Source: Magnaporthiopsis rhizophila
Taxonomy: Eukaryota > Ascomycota > Sordariomycetes > Magnaporthales > Magnaporthaceae
Assembly (NCBI GenBank): GCA_003049465.1
Contig: PYSS01000013.1
Span: 143,658 to 207,657, forward strand
Reading direction: 5' to 3'
DNA: 64,000 nucleotides
Shown piece by piece: positions 10,137 through 20,924 of this stretch (the first letter of the stretch is position 1; the number at the start of each line of letters is the position of its first letter). The notes under the pieces were generated by a model. The model did no database searches and was not told where the DNA came from. It saw only the letters and a program-made list of their open reading frames with translations. The position numbers and the translations under genes are program-made.

Positions 10137-10627
10137 TGTAGGGTGTTGGACAGACTCAGTCTGGCGCCACCAAACTTATGCTCAGTCCGGTATCAAATGG
10201 ATTCTTGAATTCACGGCCTTAGAACCGCTGTTTACTCGGTGCTTCAACATCTCGGACTTGAACACAGCAGGGGCTGTGCATCCGAGCCAGGCAGCCCGCG
10301 ATCTGCAAAGACACAGTCACTCGTGGATGGGCAGCGGTCAATATCCAAGGGACACTCCTATATCCGAAGGAGCGGGCGGGTCCTGTGCCAGCAACATCAA
10401 ACGAGTCGTGTTCCCGAATTGATCCTTTAAGATCCAATCCGTGGCTTACTCCGTCGAGGGTTAGGGTTGATTATCTTACCTGGGGGCGGGCCTCCCGCCA
10501 GGCACGCCAAATCAGGGGGCCCGCCGCGCGTGTCGGAAGCAGCCGTCGGACCTACCTCCAACCACACCGACAGCAGCAATTTCTCCCCGACGTCGTCGCC
10601 TGCGTCGACGATGCGCCCCGAGAAGCC
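10137..10627. promoter_or_regulatory. Divergent promoter, DUF3176 gene / AP-2 sigma
   Basis: 491 bp between two start codons on opposite strands. It holds a perfect 6-bp inverted repeat with a 1-bp spacer, CAGACT-C-AGTCTG, at 10151-10163, just upstream of the DUF3176 start. No TATA box is obvious. Confidence 0.45.
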
Positions 10628-11253
10628 ATGCTGTCGTTCATTTTGATCCAGAACCGCCAGTATGTTGCTCCAGTCCTCGAACTCCCTCGTCCGCCCAACC
10701 CGCGCGTCGGATGCGGTCGACCACCAACCCTTGGAGCTACCAACTGACGACATGCCCGTCCCCCGGCGGCGGTGTGTGTTCTAGGGGCAAGACCCGTCTG
10801 GCAAAGTGGTACGCGCCATACAGCGACGAGGAGAAGATCAAGGTCAAAGGCGAGGTAAGGCACAAACAAACCAGCAAAGCAAAGCAAACCTGATGATTTC
10901 CTGCTGATCAACATCAACTACAGGTCCACCGCCTCGTCGCCCCCCGCGACCAAAAATATCAGTCCAACTTTGTCGAGTTCCGCAACAACAAGCTCGTGTA
11001 CCGGCGCTACGCCGGCCTCTTCTTCTGCGCCTGCGTCGACACAAACGACAACGAGCTCGCCTTCCTCGAGGCCATCCACTTCTTCGTCGAGGTGCTAGAC
11101 GCCTTCTTCGGCAACGTGTGCGAGCTCGACCTCGTCTTCAACTTTTACAAGGTCTACGCCATCCTCGACGAGGTCTTCCTCGCCGGCGAGATCGAGGAGA
11201 CCAGCAAGACCGTCGTGCTCACCCGGCTGGAGCATCTCGACAAGCTAGAATGA
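10628..11253 (+). CDS. aps2: AP-2 adaptor complex sigma (small) subunit
   Basis: Exons 10628-10659, 10785-10854 and 10924-11253; introns GTATGT...CTAG and GTAAGG...ACAG. The product is 143 residues, the normal size for a clathrin adaptor small chain. It begins MLSFILIQNRQGKTRLAKWY and continues with LVAPRDQKYQSNFVEFRNNK, YRRYAGLFFC, NELAFLEAIHFFVEVLD and VCELDLVFNFYKVY. These are near-invariant in sigma-2 (the FEVLDxYF region with NVCELDLVFNF). Sigma-2 binds acidic dileucine sorting signals in the AP-2 heterotetramer during clathrin-mediated endocytosis at the plasma membrane. The first exon is only 32 nt, so automatic gene finders may miss the start. Sigma-1 of AP-1 is the alternative; the MLSFILIQNRQGK start favours sigma-2. 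Confidence 0.95.
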
Positions 11254-11655
11254 GTCCCATCTCCTGGGCGGGCGAGAGATTGATTCGGGGTGGTGGTGGT
11301 GGTGGAATATACACGACTGGGAGGGGCGGGAGGAATAATGGCCGCCGGCACGGCAGGGGCTTAATTGACCCCGGGCTTTGACGAGAGGGCCATGGGAAGA
11401 AAGGCCGGCGTGTTCACGACTACCTAGCTACCAACCTATCCTAGACGGACGGGTTAGGAAAAGGCAACCAACAAACGGCACGGGGACCTTTGTAATCTAA
11501 TCTGAGCATGTAGAAAAGCATCGCGCCACAACCCTCTTGTCTGATGAATAGGTACCACCTCAGCCCTGGGCGCATTGCTGCGTCCTCACCGCGATATGGC
11601 TGTACCCCATAATCAAAGGCAACTTCTCGAGACCAAGAACTCACTCCACCAAATG
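11254..11655. other. Convergent 3' spacer
   Basis: Downstream of AP-2 sigma and of the minus-strand zinc-knuckle gene. It contains a short GGT repeat at about 11289-11306. No gene is seen. Confidence 0.5.
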
Positions 11656-13732
11656 TCATCCGTCAGCCGTGTTGGCCCCGTTGACCTCTTCGTGATCCAT
11701 CTTCTTGTTCCACAGATCGAGTGCCGTCATCCGCTTGACCAGACAGACGCGGGGATTCGCGCGGTTTCGCATCACTTCCTGAACCACGGGTGAGTATCGC
11801 GAGATCGGGTCGGTATCTCCCACGACTTTGGGGGCTGGGGCTGGGACCGGGGCTTCATACTCCAGGTTATCGTCTTCAGAACGGCCCTCAACCTCATCCG
11901 CCGCTTGGGCAGCCTTGTGCGGTGGCTGGACGGGCTGGGCAGCCAACTCCTCTCCCAGGGCCTCTAGAAAGCGGTCGGCCTTGGCGAACGCGAGACTTAC
12001 GGCCTCTTCTCCGTCTGTCGTGGTCCCCACGGAGGTAGAGGACTCCGGCCCAGGACGAAGATTGGGTGAATAGAGGTCCTCACCAAAGGGCTGGGTCCAA
12101 GGCGACTGGGTCTGGTCTCGACTCGACCAGCCGTTCGAACCTTGCAGGCTTTCGCCGTCCACATCCATGCGATCGGTAGACCGGACGGTGACCGAATCAC
12201 CAGTGCGTGAGCGAGCCCGACCTTGATCCGACGATTGGATGTTGTTGCTGTGGCGGTCGTGCCGGCCTCCATGGCTATACCCTCTCTCTGTGCTCGAGCT
12301 GCGATTCCAGTCCTCAAGCCTAAGTCGCTTTGGAGATCGAGACCTATCGGATCTCCTGACATAGGCGGCTGGGGAACGCTCTCTTCCACCTCTCGAAGGG
12401 GCCCTCGAGGCGCGGTTGGGACTTCGGGATCTAGCCTGCAGGTAGCCTTCCCGGTCGATCCGGGTTATGTGGCCTCGGGGCGACTGATCTCCTCTATCGT
12501 AGGCGGCGGGGTGCTCTCCCCTCCTCGTTCTCTGTACTGCTCCCGACCACTTGGAAGAGATTTTCCCTCGGTTCTTGTCCCTGTACCTAGACTTGCTTCG
12601 GTACTGAAGGTTGTCCTCGTTCCTATACCGTGACTTGCTTCTGTGTTTGCGCCTGTCCTCGTCCCTATACCTCGACTTGCTCCGGTATTGACGCCTCTCG
12701 TCGTCCTTGTATCTCGACTTGCTTCGGTATCGGTACTTGACGTCGCCCCTGGATCTCGACTTGCTCCGGTGTCGGTGCGCATTCTCGTCCCCGGACTCAT
12801 CCCACTCCTCTCTCGCAGGCCTGGTCCTCGGGATGCTCCGATCCCTTGAGCCGCTCCGACTTCGTCCTCTCGTCGACTCTCTGCCATCCGTCTCCGTGTC
12901 ATGGTACTGCGCACGGAGGCGCTGCTGATAGAGAGATGACCTCTCCGTGTTTCTGGGACAAAGACTGGTGATGTGCAGCCCTACGGCGTGGCATATACCG
13001 CACCTGTAGCCGCTTGGTGTCTTGTCAAAAGACGGGTCGAGATTGGTGGGACATTTTTGGAGAAAGTGGCCTTCATAAAGTGTGGCAAATCAGCAAGCTT
13101 GAAAGAAGTCAGGCGCAATTATACACAGCCGCGAGGTGTGCTTGCGTACCAGGGACGCCGCAGCGTCTACAAACGTAGCGTCCATTCGGTACAAAGTCCG
13201 ACGAGGGAGAGCCGTTTTTTTGCTTGTCCCCCTTCTGACGCTGCGATGAGATGTCTGGACTAGGGCTCTCGTGGCCGCCAATAGCGAGCTTTCCCATGGG
13301 GGTATTGAAGCCGGATCCGGAAAGCCGACGCACGGGCAGCCGCCTCTCGGTACCGGAGGCGACTGGACGCGTGTTCTCGGCCGAAGTCGAGGCGATGCGA
13401 TTGATCTCCTTCATGGTGAGCTGGGTGCTCCTCAGAGAGCAAGGGTCCGAAGCGGCCTGCCTGGCGGAGAATTGCTCGAAGGAATCCAGAATGGCGTCTG
13501 GCGCAAAGTTCTGAGCGCAGAGTGAGGCGCACCAGGCAGATATCTGGGCGGCGTGCGCTCTCTCGTCAGAGTGGTCGAGTCGGCCAATGGCATGATACAG
13601 CCATAGGCAGTACGAGTCCAGAATTTGGTCCGTCGATACGTCGTCCGTGAGTGAGAGATGCCGCAGCACGGCAGTGAAGCGCGAAAGACTCGTTTCTCCA
13701 ATCCGCACTGGTAGAACTAACGATTCCATCAT
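11656..13732 (-). CDS. Zinc-knuckle protein with RS-type RSKSRYRD repeats
   Basis: Exon 1 is 13732-13150 and exon 2 is 13070-11656. The 79-bp intron (GTACGC...GAAG, branch TGCTGAT) restores a CCHC knuckle, CRRCGVPGHFLQKC (CX2CX4HX4C). A second, variant knuckle, CGICHAVGLHITSLC (CX2CX5HX4C), follows 30 residues later. The product is 665 residues. The N-terminal 150 residues are helical (LSRFTAVLRHLSLTDDVS). After the knuckles come at least five tandem SKSRYRD-type Arg/Ser repeats, then more RS-like sequence, and a C-terminus ending in YSPVVQEVMRNR...LDLWNKKMDHEE. CCHC knuckles plus RS repeats suggest RNA binding or mRNA processing in the nucleus; that is inference, and I do not recognise a named orthologue. 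The two adjacent Met codons at the start are equivalent choices. Confidence 0.78.
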
Positions 13733-14531
13733 GACCCCAGGTAACTACCCAGAACCCTTGAGACGCGCAATAGAACCGAGCACATGGAGCCTAGAGGGGA
13801 GTAGTAGCCATTTCGCCTTCGCTTGGCGTGGGTATAAAACGAGATTGGGTATTCGATACTGTCGTTTTCTGTCGAAAAGGGACTTTGATCTGAGCCTGAT
13901 GATACGAAATGCGACCAAAGGATGATGCCACGGCGCAGGTCGGGACGGCTGCCGGGTGATGGGGAGTAGCGGAGGTGGGTTGGGGAGAGGAGATCCTGGG
14001 GAAGAACTTGGAGGCCCGTGGAAATCAGAATGCGGAATGGAGACCGGGAAGAAGTGAGGCTCTGCTGAAAGAGGAAGGAACTGGAGGTTGGTAGGCAGAC
14101 AAATCAGGCAGCGTTTGCATGCGTTGGACCGGACGCACCTTCTCTGTCCAAAAAAAAAAAAAAAAAAAAAAAAGGTAACCGCAGCGACACCAGTGGATCC
14201 AAAGGAATTAATGACTGGAATTTAGAGACACTTCAGGCTCGGAAACACGCCTTTGTTGGGAAATAGGAATAGGATATACGGCATAATGCCCGGGTGGGAG
14301 CATAAACTAGAAGGTGCCTACCTATCCGTCTGATAAAGCGGTGCACTCGGGTAGGTACATGAAAGCGGCGAATAGGACGATGGCCGCCGATGGGGAAGAA
14401 TAATGGCAAGAACAAGGCAATTTGCCCGAAGTCGGTTGTAGGAAGAGGATATGGAAAAGAATATGCAACATGGCAGAACGCTGTGGCAAACGCACCATAA
14501 GCCACAAACAAAAATCAGCCCAACCTCCACT
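13733..14531. other. Spacer with a 24-nt poly(A) tract
   Basis: Promoter side of the zinc-knuckle gene and 3' side of IST1. It contains an uninterrupted A run at 14150-14173. No gene is recognised. Confidence 0.5.
14150..14173. repeat. Poly(A) tract, 24 nt
   Basis: Uninterrupted A run in the zinc-knuckle/IST1 spacer, preceded by CTGTCC and followed by GGTAACC. Confidence 0.95.
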
Positions 14532-15633
14532 TCACCTCTTCAAGGCCGCAAACCTCTTGGCGATCTCGTCCAGCTCCGGCAGTCCATCGCCGCTAGGTTT
14601 GCTACCTGCCGCGGCGGGCTTCTTGGCAAGCCCCGCGTCCACCATCTTCTGGCTCGGTTTCAGCTCCATGCTGTTGAGCGTTACTCTTGGGTGTATGTTG
14701 TCGGTCGAGGGGCTGGGCGGGTTGACCCGGAGCGGGCTGCCGGGGCCTATCGTCTTTGGCGGCGTCGCCCTGCTCAGTCCCGCCTCTACGTCGTCTGCCG
14801 CATTCTCCTTCTGCTGGCGCCCTCCGCCGCCGCCACCACCACCACCATCTCCGCCTTGGCCGTCGTCGTCGCCGTTTTCGTCCTTGCCGCCGCTGTCAAC
14901 GAGGCCATCGATCTCAGCATCCACAAGATTCGGCGGCTCGCCCGGCTCCTTCCTCGGCGGCCAGTTGACGCCGTACGCGCGCGCAATCTCCTCTAAGTAG
15001 CCGTTGACGAGCTCCTCGCGCGGCGGGGTGACGGCCAGCTTGCGCACGACCTTGTCGGACACCTTTCCGTCGGCGTTGGTCGTGGCCGCCAGCACAAAGT
15101 CCTTGCCGAACCGCTCGCCCAGCAGCGCGCGCACGGCGTGCAGCTCCTTGACCTCGGTCTTGGGCGCGGCGTACACGATGCTCTTGGCCGCCTCCTCCAG
15201 GCCCGGGTCGCACGTCGGGCTGTCGAGCAGGCCGGCGCGCGCGAGGAGCAGCTCGCAGTAGAGCTCCAGCATCTCGTGCACCTCGGTCGTGATGTCGGAC
15301 CGGATGATGTTCTCGACCCGGATGCGCGCCGACTCGACTTTTCCGGCTTCGAGCAGCTGCGCCATCAGCCGCCGCTGCGCCTTGGACGTGGCCTCGTCGC
15401 GCTGTTGGATCATGCGCAGCCTCGCGATGGACAGCTTCAGCTGCACCTTGATCTTGGTCTATAAATGGGGTGTGGCTTGCTAGATTAGCCCCGGGAGACA
15501 GCAAGCTATAGAGCATTTGCGCGTCGGCTGTTCGGTGAAACGAAGACGCGGTGCACTGCGACCTTCGCCGAGGTCCCCCTAGCATGTTATGGCGTGAGGG
15601 GTCGCTTACCACTATGGATACTTGGGGAGGCAT
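14532..15633 (-). CDS. IST1: IST1 family ESCRT-III-associated protein
   Basis: Exon 1, 15633-15610, encodes only MPPQVSIV. A 151-bp intron (GTAAGC...TATAG) joins it to exon 2, 15458-14532, starting TKIKVQLKLSIARLRM. The product is 316 residues. The IST1 core shows IQQRDEATSKAQRRLMAQLL, GKVESARIRVENIIRSD, EMLELYCELLLARAGLL and YLEEIARAYGVNWPP, all hallmark helices. A glycine run and an acidic/Ser/Pro linker follow. The C-terminus, LDEIAKRFAALKR, matches a MIM1 MIT-interacting motif, as expected for binding Vps4 and other MIT proteins. Role: regulates Vps4 and ESCRT-III in multivesicular-body sorting and membrane scission. The very short first exon is easy to miss; without it the core helix 1 would lack its start. 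Confidence 0.92.
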
Positions 15634-16464
15634 GGCGAATATTGCGCTGAAATGGGAAGAGCAAGCACAGGTGGTGACTTCTCGCAAGTACACGCGCCTT
15701 GCGGTCGAAGATGGGTTCCCGGATCGCCAAAGGGGCAGTGCCTCGGAACAAACGATGGATATCGATGCAAACAAAGAACCCCGTCGGAGCTGCCTGCCTG
15801 GTCAATATGCGATGACGTTGGCTGGGCCCACTGCGGGGTTTATAATTGATGTCTGCTGCCTGCGGCTGCTGACAGGGATCAGTGACACGCCCAACGTCGT
15901 ACATAGTGATTCAACCTCAGGACGCAGAGCCTCAAGCGCAGACCTGCATCTTAAGCGCCAACGTCAAGTGGCATCTTGTTCTTCTGTGTATCTTGTGATT
16001 CGACAAAAATAAGTCCAAATGGCTGTCGTTCTTTCAAGCCCGCTTATATCTAGCCAACGAGGTGGAATTGATTCCCGGTCATCCCTGGTTGGTGAAAAGA
16101 AACTGGCTAAGCCGGGCCGATTCTCAAACACCCCTAGTTCCCGAAAGGAAACTAGATAGGACGGGTACACAAGAAGACTCGGAAAAAAAAGAGAAAAAAA
16201 ATCAATGCCGCAAGTAAGCCAGAAGAAAAGCGTCCCACCCAATATTGAACGCCTTGCCAGCGGGTATTGTGGCTCCGAAGCAGCTAATCCAAAGAAACCC
16301 CGAGCGAGAAGAAAGAAAGTGAAACGGCGCCGAAGAACAACCCAAATTCCCACACAGCTGGACATTGTCGTATCAAAACTGTAGAAACACGAATTAACAC
16401 GTCGGTCACCAAATCCGAGGGGGGTTGATATGATGGCAACCAGACTCGAAAGCGAGCTTCACTG
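15634..16464. other. Spacer between IST1 and SPT3
   Basis: About 830 bp: the IST1 promoter and the SPT3 3' region. An open frame at 15551-16012 is antisense to the IST1 first exon and shows no motif. Nothing further is seen. Confidence 0.5.
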
Positions 16465-17701
16465 TCATACCAGTTTCAAGCCCGTGTGCTGAGCCAGACG
16501 CGTGCCGTTGAGCATGGCGCGAGACTTCTTGGGACGGGCCTGCATGCGCCGGAAAGCCTCCTGCACGTGGCGGGCCTCGACCGGTGTGCGGCCCTCGCTG
16601 GGCGGATCGAAGAGGCCGGTGTACAGCTTGCGCTTCTTGTTGCCGGCCTTCTCGCCGACGCCGGTGCGCTCCTTCCACATGTCCTCCTGCTCCTTGAGCT
16701 TGAGCGCCTCTTCCGTGAGCATCTGCACCATCTCAAAGGTGAGGAAGCCGAGAATGTCGATGATGTCGTCCGACGGCCGGCCGTCCGTCACGACGCTGAA
16801 GCCGGCCCACTCGCGGAACCGCTTGCCCTTGCGGTACGTGAAGGAGGCCTGTCGGTACTCGGACCACGTCACGTACTCCTCCTTGGTCATCACCTTTGTG
16901 CGCTCGTCGGCCTTGCGGAGCCGCTGCAGCGTGATGTGGTTCATCTCCTCCTCCTCCTCGTCATCCTCGTCGTCGCGCTCGGGCACCTCTTGGCTGTAAA
17001 AGGACGACGGCTCCCAGGGCAGGCCCACCTTGGCCTTCTTGTTCTTCTTGGCCGTGTCGTCGACGGGGCCCGGTCCCACCACTCCGCCGACCGGGTCCTC
17101 GCCAGCTCCGATGTCGGCGTCGGCACCCTTGTCGTCCGAGTCCTTGACGTTCTTGCGCACATCCTTCCAGGACAAGAAGGTCCGCAGCCGGGACACCTTG
17201 GCCGCGTCGTCCCTGATCTGGAAGATGAGGTCGTTGATGGTGATGGAGCGCGATCCCCGACGAGCAGCAAGCTCAGTGCAGTTCCGCAGCTAAGCGGCAT
17301 GGTCAGCTTGGGGGGGTGACTTTGTCCGCTGGCTAGCCTCACGCAAAAAGTCGACTCACAATTTCTATAACCTGCTGGCGGACAATTTCTTCAATGATAC
17401 CCGTAGTCTCGACTGAAGGTTCACCTGTCTCGCCAGAGACATACATCATCTGTTGGATGAAATCAAAGGGTAAGCGATCCTGGAAGCACGACGGAGACTT
17501 TCTCGCAGTGGGCTTGACGGTATCGTAACGGCCGTTGCTGGCGAAGGACACGGACTGCCGGGGAAGCCGTCGGCACTCGCCGGTTGCGGCCTGTCGAGCG
17601 GGGAGGACGGCAGCTCCGCCGCCATAGGCGGTAAAACATATGTTCCTCTTCATGGCGGCGACGACTTGTGCATGCCTGCTTTCCTGATGCTTGAGATCCA
17701 T
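16465..17701 (-). CDS. SPT3: SAGA complex subunit Spt3
   Basis: Exon 1 is (17701 or later)-17360 and exon 2 is 17289-16465; the 70-bp intron is GTGAGT...CTTAG with branch GCTGACC. The conserved start of the family, IQQMMYVSGETGEP, is followed by IIEEIVRQQVIEI, LRNCTELAARRGSRSI and DLIFQIRDD: the first histone-fold. Next come VSRLRTFLSWKDVRKN, an acidic linker, and the second fold region (MTKEEYVTWSEYRQASFTYRK, DDIIDILGFLTFEMVQ), with a C-terminus ARPKKSRAMLNGTRL. Spt3 bridges SAGA to TATA-binding protein. Family members normally have only about 10-15 residues before IQQMM. Here the frame is open for about 80 residues upstream (ATG at 17701 or 17653, giving 388 or 372 residues), so the true start probably lies in a small upstream exon not identified. 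Confidence 0.92.
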
Positions 17702-18509
17702 GACTGCCGGTTGATGGCATTCAAGTGCGCTTGCTTGCTTGGCCAGTGCCGTTTTGTCGGAAGGAAGCTTTTCTCTACGAGTATGTAGAGCAAGCCATCC
17801 TCAATAGGAACAATGATATCGGGAAGAAATGAAAGTGAGAGCGAGGCTGATCATGATGATTGCGATAGCCAAGGTCCAAGACTTGCGTGCAGCCCACCCG
17901 ATGGGCCTTTGAAAAATTGGTGATAGGTATACCCGTAAGGAGCGGCCATGTCATCCGGGATGCCGGTGGTGGCTCACCTGCTGGATCTCCTGCCGATATT
18001 TGTATTGCTTGCCATCTTTATCGGCCATCCTGGGTACTCTCACAAGCCGGGCGGTCTATGGGCACAGAGTCGACAGTAGGGAAAATACCGAAAATTGATG
18101 GCGGAGAAATATATACGGAAAGCGCTGGCGGCAGGAGGTAAAGTATAGTATTAATCAATATGCTCAAGCAATGAATGACGGTGGGGAGCCGTAGGATGCG
18201 ATGCGTGCAAGTTTAAAGACCAAATGATGAACATGTCGGTCGGATTGGAGCCAGCAAGGACGAGAAGTTCCATGCGAGATTCTTTGGGCCCGCGCAACGG
18301 AGAAGTAACCTGGTCCGTGCGCGTACCGAATTGCGCGGGTCAGAGGCACACAGCCAATCGAAGCCGCCTGTGGAGAATCCATTGTCATGGTAAAAAGGGG
18401 CTGTGAAACACCCCTATTAGGCTTTCGATTGCTAGGCTAATCGGGGATAAAGCAGAGAAACAACCTCGATAAAACTTCCCATCCTCCACAGCTCTGTCTG
18501 CAATGACGT
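17702..18509. other. Spacer between SPT3 and PPM1
   Basis: SPT3 promoter side and the PPM1 3' end. No gene or notable repeat is recognised in these 808 bp. Confidence 0.5.
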
Positions 18510-19702
18510 TTAGAGGCCCTCCCAAAGCCTGAAGCCGGAGCCCTTCCAGCCCCACGAGATCACGTAGTGGCCCGCGAGCAAGTTCCACTCCTCGACCTCG
18601 TCCAGGCCTTCGAGCGAGTCGACCCTCTCTTTTTCGGATTCTGACACCCAGTTGGCCCAGACGTTGTCTACCGTCAGGTGCCTCGCATGCTCCAAGCCCA
18701 GGGCCTTCAGCCGCGCCTCCTGGTCCGCTGGTAGCCTATAGTCCTCGAGGGTGGGCATGGTGATGCCCCTCGCCGCCAGGTTCGAGACCATGGTCTTGCC
18801 GAACGGGTCATCCGGCTTGGTCGGCTCGTAGATGAGGACGCCGAGGTTGGGGATCCTGTCAGCGAACCATCTGGTCACGTCCCCGGCCTCGGACGTCTCG
18901 AGGTAGCAGAGGCAGCACTCGGACACCAGCAGGGTCGGGATGTCCGTCCTCAGGCCCGCCAGCGACGATTTCTCGGGCTGCCGAGCGAGCTGCCGCAGGT
19001 CGAGTCCATGGAACCGCAGCAGCGACTTGCCGTCTGGGGTCTGACAGCACCACGACGATCCGTCGTCCTCGACCGTCGGAGCTGAGAGCAGGCTCCTCAA
19101 TGCAGGAGCCCTGATTGTATTCAGCTTCTTTGTGCAGATCAGTGGGAAGTCAATTTCATGGTAGACGATGCCCGAGACGCCGGGCCGGCCGAGAAGCCGA
19201 AGACTCCTCGTGTCGGTGCCGGCGCCGAGCGAGACAATCTGCCTCTCGTACGGCTGCTCGTCGGCGGCCTCAGAGCCAGCGACGAAGCGGTCGATGAGGT
19301 TGTCGAGACCCGAGGTGCGAGTATAAGTTCCTGCGTAACCGCAGATGGAGTCAGGAAGCCAGCTTCTAGACAAAGGTGCCTGTCTATATCTATCCGTCAA
19401 GTCCCAATGAATGCGTGCACGGATCCAAACGGACCTCTGTTGATGATTGGCAGACGACGAGTCGAGGAGCCTGGGCCGGCCTGCTGGACGAAATACTGGG
19501 CGAACGGGTCCTGCAGATAGCCCAGCTCCACGGCGCTCAGGCGTGAGACGGCGGCGTCGGTGTCTGTGCCCTGAATCGTGGCGTCGCGGCCAGCACCGCG
19601 CGCTGCTGACGCTGACGGGCCGCCACCCCCACCACGCCGCTGGGCGCGGCCACGAGCACCGCCCCTCAACGACAAGAGGTTCGGGATCGAGGAGGCCGAC
19701 AT
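18510..19702 (-). CDS. PPM1: Leucine carboxyl methyltransferase 1 (PP2A methyltransferase)
   Basis: Exon 1 is 19702-19435 and exon 2 is 19330-18510; the 104-bp intron (GTCCGT...CGCAG) joins RRLPIINR to GTYTRT, a conserved family junction. The product is 362 residues, the usual size. The SAM-binding motif is SLGAGTDTRSLRL; YHEIDFP and SECCLCYLE are the other diagnostic segments, with FGKTMVSNL and the C-terminal WNLLAGHYVISWGWK. The enzyme methylates the C-terminal leucine of the PP2A catalytic subunit and so controls holoenzyme assembly in the cytosol. Exon 1 carries a Gly/Arg-rich low-complexity insert (residues about 13-40) before the TDTDAAVSRLSAV segment. A longer open frame extends beyond the intron on the exon 2 side but lacks homology and was not used. 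Confidence 0.93.
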
Positions 19703-20924
19703 TGGGATCCAGGTATTCTGGACTGGGTGCCGTGGTCTCGATAGTATTATAGTGGAGGAGATGAGGTGTAGTATAGGTAAAGATGCACAGGACCAAAGAC
19801 ACCAAAGCGGTTGAGCGTGGGATTTGCACCGTGTGGGTGGAGCCGACTGCAGTGATGCATTGTGGTCGCTGCGTTTGCCTTGGACTGCCAATTCCCAGCA
19901 GTTTGTCCCCCCGACATGGGCCCTGAGGCTGAGACCCGCCGCCACCACGGTTCATGTTGCCTTTCAACGAATGGTGTGTTCCAGCCGGGCCGTGTTGCAA
20001 CAAACACATGGACGTTTCACGCAGGCGAACGAAAATATCTACCGCAGAAAGATCGATATTTCTGGAAATTCCCATGGACAACTGTACTATTCCAATTGCA
20101 CAGTCGAGGCGCATTGACGAAGAGTAAATAAACCGCTTCACCCTCCGAGCACGATCGGATGCCCAAGTGGCAACGTCACCAAAGGATCACCCCAACCTCG
20201 ATTGGCACTACACAAAATAACATAAGCTGCCAGGGCCCGATGCTTCCTCCACACCAAGCCGGATACATGGGCCTTCTCTCGGCGATGGAAGCCTGCGTGT
20301 AATTCAATAACGGCGGGCGCTGCTGTTGGTCAAAGAAAAGTCCAGTCTTGACTGGTTGGTCTTTTGCGGCGCGCGGGCTGGGCTGAGTCCGCTGGGGAAA
20401 GCTGCGGTTTTGGGGCCGAGGCAGGGATGGATGGCCCGTCTGTGGGGGCTGAGCCGCGCGGCGGTCCAGGTCGGTTGGTTCGGCTGCGGCAACACAAGAA
20501 TTCGTGACATGGATTGACGCAACGCAAATCGCAGCACACCTGCAAGGGGGTAACCGTAGGTGTCCATCGTGACGAAGTGCTAATTATAAAATCAATCATA
20601 AAGAGCCAGGCCTTCCCTACACTACTACGCACGGCTCCCGTCTCACCTCACCCCTCCCTCCCTACTTGTGTCTTTTTGCCTCATTGACAACCAACACAGC
20701 CTTTTTTTTCACGAGGCCCGTCAGCTTTGTTTCTTTCCATTTTCCTGTTCTTTTGTTAAACCCCGTTCTTCATTTTTCTTGTAATTCTTCCATCATTTAC
20801 GGCTAGCTGGATCCAGCCTGGCCGGTACGAGCCTGCAGCTTTCATCATCGTCTTTTTTTGATTCTCATCAAACCGGATTACGGGAACGAGAAAGCCAATT
20901 GACCGAACCCCTCACCGCGAAACC
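19703..20924. promoter_or_regulatory. Divergent promoter, PPM1 / membrane protein
   Basis: 1.2 kb between opposite start codons. The right part (about 20640-20880) is a CT-rich leader typical of fungal 5' untranslated regions. No gene is recognised. Confidence 0.5.

Noticed and set aside
18510..20141. PPM1 read as one 543-residue frame
   Set aside because: The N-terminal half is unrelated to the family; the spliced exon 1 at 19702-19435 gives the conserved start.
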